DNA of 64,000 bases, from positions 72,238-136,237 of the forward strand of contig CAJNOL010000455.1 of NCBI GenBank assembly GCA_905250125.1. Direction: 5' to 3'. Positions 60,159 through 64,000 of the stretch are shown here, in pieces. How positions within the stretch are numbered: the stretch's first letter is position 1; each line of letters starts with the position of its first letter. Source of the stretch: Rotaria sordida. Lineage: Eukaryota; Rotifera; Eurotatoria; Philodinida; Philodinidae. A program made the translations under genes and the position numbers. Under the pieces are notes generated by a model. It saw nothing but the letters and a program-made list of their open reading frames with translations, made no database searches and was not told the origin of the DNA.

Positions 60159-61811
60159 CAGTGCTGCCACCTTTTGAAGTTCGAAAAGCAGAAAATACTT
60201 TGCAAAAAGTAGAAAATAACAGAAGTTTTATCATCGAAAAGCAGAAAGACAGCAGGAAGTATGTTTATGATATGAAACTAACGGGTAGCTCGTAATAAAA
60301 GAGGGTCTTAGTATTTGTTAACATCTTAAGCGTTATCTTGTCGCTCAGGCTTTATTTTTTTATCAAAACTTTCACTGTCTACTTCTGCACAAATTGCATA
60401 TTGCGTTGTAAAAATACTTATTTCTTTCTCTTTCAACATCACCATGATTTAGAAACAGCACTACACATAACTTTCAAAATCTCTATTTTTTTCATTTTTT
60501 TTCGAAAATACCCAATCCTTAGATAAGTCTTATTATCATTGGTCGTGCAATATTTTTTATCCAGAAATAAACTGAATTGCCTTTGGTACGTTGATTGAAA
60601 TGAACCAATTTATCTCTTGAGTAGCAAACAAATTATATCCAAAGTAACAGGATTAATTGAGAAACTGGATATTTTGGAAACACATTGAAAAAAATGAAGA
60701 CTTTGAAAGTTGTGTGTAATGCTTATTTTAAATCATGATGATGTTGAAAGAGAGATAAGTGTTTTTTACAGCGAAATATATCAATTTCTGCAAAATTAGA
60801 CGGTGAATCTTTAGATAAAAAAATAAAGCGTGAGCGATAAGATAACGCTTAAGATGTTAATAAAATACTGAGATCTTCTTTTATTACGAGCTATCCATTA
60901 GCTTTAAATTTTAGTTTCAGTATACTAATCATTCGATGGTATGGCATCACAAAACACAACTCATTAACAAATAAACAGAATCATTGAACACATTTTCTTT
61001 TTAAGGAGTACTCTTCATCTGATTTAGGAGCTTTTGACGAATCTTTTTTACCTAATAAATATTTATCCATTACAGTATATGATAGGGAGGCATTGAAAAT
61101 AATTGTTGATTAAATCATAGCATTTAACATTTTTTTGTTTCTTATTGTTCATAGGATTATCAATATTAGCTTTTTATTAGCAATGTTTGGAAAACTGTTG
61201 ATGACAAACGATAAATGTTAGTTGTGACGAATCAAATTTGTATTCTTTTAAAGATCATGAATATTCGACCACTTTGAGACATTCTCTGTTGAAAATAACT
61301 CTATTCAATTTCTGTTTTCTGGTTTAAATTCTGATGACATAATTATTACTTCAGCAGCTACCACTGCTTTGTGAATACCTTCTTCGCTAGTCGAGCTGTC
61401 ATTATCACCTAGAGCTGGTTTTTGTGTCCCTTTCCTCTCATTAATCATATTAATTATTCATGTTCATTGAGTAAACAAACGAAAGAATGTATATGTTGAT
61501 GTATATGAATTACATGAGTAATTAAAATACGATAGAAAACCATAGACAAAGAATTGATTTAAAGTCAAATATATAGGTTGGTAGTTGTTTGTAGTCAGTA
61601 GAAAACAAAAATCATCTGTATCAAATAGAAAGAATTGGAATGGCACAAAAATATCAGTAGTTTTTTATACGGATTTTTAATAATTATGGAAACGAAGGTA
61701 TTTCAGGTGGAAATGTTGATTGAAATAATGAATAACGCCGTATGAAAAAAAGCAGAAACGACAGGAAAAAAACAGAAAAAACTTCAAAAAGCAGAAGAGG
61801 TAGCAGCTCTG
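60159..61811 (-). mobile_element. hAT-like element relic containing a large palindrome
   Basis: The ends look like hAT termini: CAGTGCTGCCACCTTTTG at 60159 and, inverted from 61811, CAGAGCTGCTACCTCTTC. Minus-strand coding pieces sit inside near the 61811 end: MINERKGTQKPALGDNDSST (61451) and MDKYLLGKKDSSKAPKSDEE (about 61076). Both are typical of a transposase head. The rest is unreadable. The interior half is a separate palindrome (60272-60925). No matching 8-bp target duplication was seen, so the pairing of the two ends is inferred. Confidence 0.5.
60272..60925. repeat. Large palindrome, about 650 bp
   Basis: Left arm TAGCTCGTAATAAAAG, then GTTAACATCTTAAGCGTTAT and GCTTTATTTTTTTATC; the right arm is its inverse (AAAAAAATAAAGCGTGAGCG, then ATAACGCTTAAGATGTTAAT, ending TTTTATTACGAGCTA). 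Inner parts also pair (TCAACATCACCATGATTT against AAATCATGATGATGTTGA). Probably a fold-back transposon. Confidence 0.8.
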
Positions 61812-61989
61812 ACTTCGTGTGAATAAAATAAAAGATGCTGTTAAAAAACATGATGATATAGATAGCGAACTTTATTGCCATCTCAATTTTTCAGTTTTCT
61901 TCATCTCAATACATAGATAAACACGTAAGAAATTTCAACTTTTTGCATTGAAATACACCTCGCCTATTCAAACAATGCCAGATTCGAAT

Positions 61990-62055
61990 ATGACTAAACC
62001 CTAGAGCCATAATTCAGGCGAGGCTGAGCCTAGTAGTGCCCAATTCAGGTGAGGC
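61990..62055. repeat. Short tandem pair
   Basis: ATAATTCAGGCGAGGCTGAG and CCAATTCAGGTGAGGCTCAA are about 38 bases apart, a diverged two-unit repeat. Confidence 0.6.
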
Positions 62056-62094
62056 TCAAGTCTGTCAAGCCCATACGTTCCAACGCCTATTGGT

Positions 62095-62285
62095 GCGGAT
62101 GTAGGTGTTTCTTTGTCAACACCTATACTCACACTCATACCAACACCCACACTCACACACCCGCACACTTCCAAATCCACACACAATCCCACGCTTCCAC
62201 CCCACCCACAGCCACAGCCACAGTCGCACTCATTCACACACCCACATATCCACATCCATACTCAAACCCACACCCCACCCTTAAT
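62095..62285. repeat. Telomere-like C-rich tract
   Basis: A long one-sided run of CACACC/CACTCA/CACATC units (for example CACACCCACACTCACACACC, CACCCCACCCACAGCCACAG). Long ORFs on both strands here (62001-62297) are by-products of the simple sequence. Confidence 0.8.
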
Positions 62286-62404
62286 ATTTCATTTTGAGAG
62301 AGTTTCTCTTAGGGTTTATGACCATTTGATAAACGATAGGAAAGGATTTTTTATACGCTGCACTTTCATCAACCCTTTTAAGCGTTTATTATTCTTCGGC
62401 ATTT

Positions 62405-62515
62405 TTTACAGTGCACCCCACAGGACTCATCCTAAGCCCTCAACCTCACCCACACCTACACCCACACATCCAGACTCACCCTCACAATATCCACACCTTC
62501 ACTCTCTCTCTCGTC
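62405..62515. repeat. Telomere-like C-rich tract
   Basis: CCTCACCCACACCTACACCC and ACACATCCAGACTCACCCTC; same orientation as 62095-62285 and about 120 bases away. Confidence 0.75.
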
Positions 62516-62947
62516 GCTGACTGGAGAAAAGCGGTTTCGGTCTCCGTTCATAAATGTAAGGAATCTTTCAGTAGGGTTTGAGAGTTTGGAACCAGTTACG
62601 AACCCTAGAAGGGTTTTTAACCTGGTATATGCTGGAAGAAACTGGTTAAAATACGCTTTAGAAGGGTTTTAGAGCAGTAATCATCACGCTTCGTGAGGGG
62701 CTTTCGAATAGTTTTTTTGTTGTTTTCACAAACACTTTGAAGGATTCGTAACTGGTTGCATATTCTTAAACGGTTTTTTCGTTCTGTACACGCCGCTTTT
62801 TTTTATAGGATAGGACATTTTTGTTCTGATGATTTTGATAACAGAGGACTGGAGTATACATTTTCTTTCTTACATATAATTTTTCTTATTGAGAATAAAA
62901 GACACAATAATTTTAAACTTTTATCACTTTCAGACTTATTTTCAAAA

Positions 62948-63030
62948 ATGGCTAACGACTCGTTGATACCGAATATTGTTGTTAAAGAAAAGATCGAAGA
63001 AAAAGTTCGTACTGATAATGAAACAAAAGG
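62948..63030 (+). CDS. Possible first exon, unidentified
   Basis: ATG at 62948 opens MANDSLIPNIVVKEKIEEKV, then RTDNETK, and ends at a consensus donor (AAAG|GTAAGAG). A second coding-like piece at about 63155-63235 reads DIVKTNGRKQDYLTRKAAAI but ends in TAG. Family unknown. It may be another relic. Confidence 0.35.
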
Positions 63031-63503
63031 TAAGAGATAATGGCTAAATAAACCAGCGGTCCACACCAGTGAATTTTTTCGTGATCTATATACTTTTTTA
63101 AATCAATATTAGAAAGATAAATGAATAGTAATAAATGATAGCCTTGATAAATAGGATATTGTCAAAACTAATGGAAGAAAACAAGATTATTTAACAAGAA
63201 AAGCCGCTGCTATAATACAAAAAATTAGCTTTGCTTAGGAGTCTTTAGAATGAATCTGATAAAATGAAAACCAGTCATACTATTTGAATCAGAAGATGGG
63301 TATTCAGTGAATGGATCACTTTTCCATAAGTTCAGTTGATACCATAAAAATGAGAAAAGATTATCACCGAAGAATACTTTAGTAAACAAATTCAGGCTGT
63401 CATCAGTTTACATATGGCCATGACTTAGCCAAATAAAAATGATGAGAGATACATTTTTAATATTTAGCGAAAACATATGTTACTTCATCATTTATGAATG
63501 TAT

Positions 63504-63522
63504 CCCCCCCCCCCCCCCCCCC
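63504..63522. repeat. Poly-C run
   Basis: About 19 consecutive C followed by eight A. Third such run in the window. Confidence 0.9.
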
Positions 63523-63555
63523 AAAAAAAAGTTAAAAAATAATCATCACTCTGTA

Positions 63556-63738
63556 ATGGAATCGAACCGGCGCAACATAGCGAGCTTTGATGTAACACTC
63601 AAATCCTATGAGCAACAGAGTGATAATTTTTCCAATCACAGCTTGAATGAAGATCTGAACACGCGACCAGTCGATTACGAACCGAACTCAATTAGCTCTG
63701 AGCTAAATACAGCTCGAACTTATTTTTATGTTCATTAA
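63556..63738 (+). CDS. Possible exon, unidentified
   Basis: ATG at about 63556 opens MESNRRNIASFDVTLKSYEQ, QSDNFSNHSLNEDLNTRP and VDYEPNSISSELNTAR before a stop. GC content and residue mix are higher in coding character than the surroundings. No domain is recognised and no neighbour exon can be joined. The tail from 63739 to 64000 is AT-rich and empty. Confidence 0.3.
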   Translation: MESNRRNIASFDVTLKSYEQQSDNFSNHSLNEDLNTRPVDYEPNSISSELNTARTYFYVH

Positions 63739-64000
63739 TCACATCGTTGGCTCGTATAACACTACTTGTTGCAACTTTGCGAATAGAGATGTTATATTTT
63801 TACTTCGTGAAATAAATATAAATAATATATTTATCAAAAAAATCAAGATAAATATATTCTTGATATTTAGAAAAAAATTAAATAAAGAAACAAATTTTTT
63901 ATATTTAAAAAACAAATTATAGAATAGAAAAAATCTTGCTTTGCGATGAATATGTATATAAATATGTGCTATCAAGGCATTAATTTACGTTGTTTCTTAC

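Noticed and set aside
62001-62297. Overlapping ORFs on both strands, one rich in Cys/Gly and one in His/Thr/Pro
   Set aside because: They are translations of the CACACC-type simple repeat and mirror each other.
63540-63620. tRNA-like GGAATCGAACCGG (inverse of a T-loop)
   Set aside because: The stem next to it does not pair and no anticodon arm or acceptor stem could be drawn.

Overview
This window looks like nuclear DNA from an AT-rich invertebrate with short (about 50-70 bp) GT-AG introns. The best guess is a bdelloid rotifer of the Rotaria/Adineta kind. The reasons are degenerate F-box proteins with leucine-rich tails, a DEG/ENaC channel gene, a GT31 glycosyltransferase, many decayed DNA transposons, and scattered stretches resembling the TGTGGG-type telomere repeat that I recall being reported for bdelloids. 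No search was run, so family names rest on motifs read by eye.

Layout. 1-1.5 kb holds the 5' part of a DEG/ENaC channel relic that runs off the left edge; about 1.4 kb of it is duplicated at 27-28.4 kb. An F-box gene lies at 3.8-5.6 kb (minus strand). From about 7.7 to 28 kb the window is mostly a graveyard: a palindromic transposon scrap, a non-LTR reverse transcriptase fragment, and relics of CDK5RAP3, a NuMA/HOOK-like coiled-coil gene, NDUFA1 and the DEG/ENaC channel, each with in-frame stops or frameshifts. Among them are two large fold-back elements (a TA-flanked mariner type and a TTAA-flanked one), an unidentified gene at 14.2-16.2 kb with opposing frame slips, another unidentified gene at 20.4-22.4 kb, and an apparently intact GT31 glycosyltransferase at 22.5-23.5 kb.

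From 30 to 48 kb the genes look intact: a membrane-anchored GH65 hydrolase of the PGGHG/ATHL1 family (minus), a FERM protein of the FRMPD type (plus), an ankyrin-repeat protein (plus), and the 3' end of a convergent gene broken by a run of about 100 Ns. A second F-box gene sits at 51.6-53.6 kb.

From 53.9 to 64 kb transposon relics dominate. A Mutator-like element with about 100-bp terminal repeats carries a nested TTAA-flanked fold-back element with its own small ORF. A DUF4371-type hAT relic is interrupted by a telomere-like hairpin. Another hAT-like relic contains a large palindrome. Telomere-like hairpins recur at seven to eight places.

The genes do not form a pathway. The main story is structural: a block of conserved genes decaying together, next to a block of intact genes, in a region full of fold-back elements.
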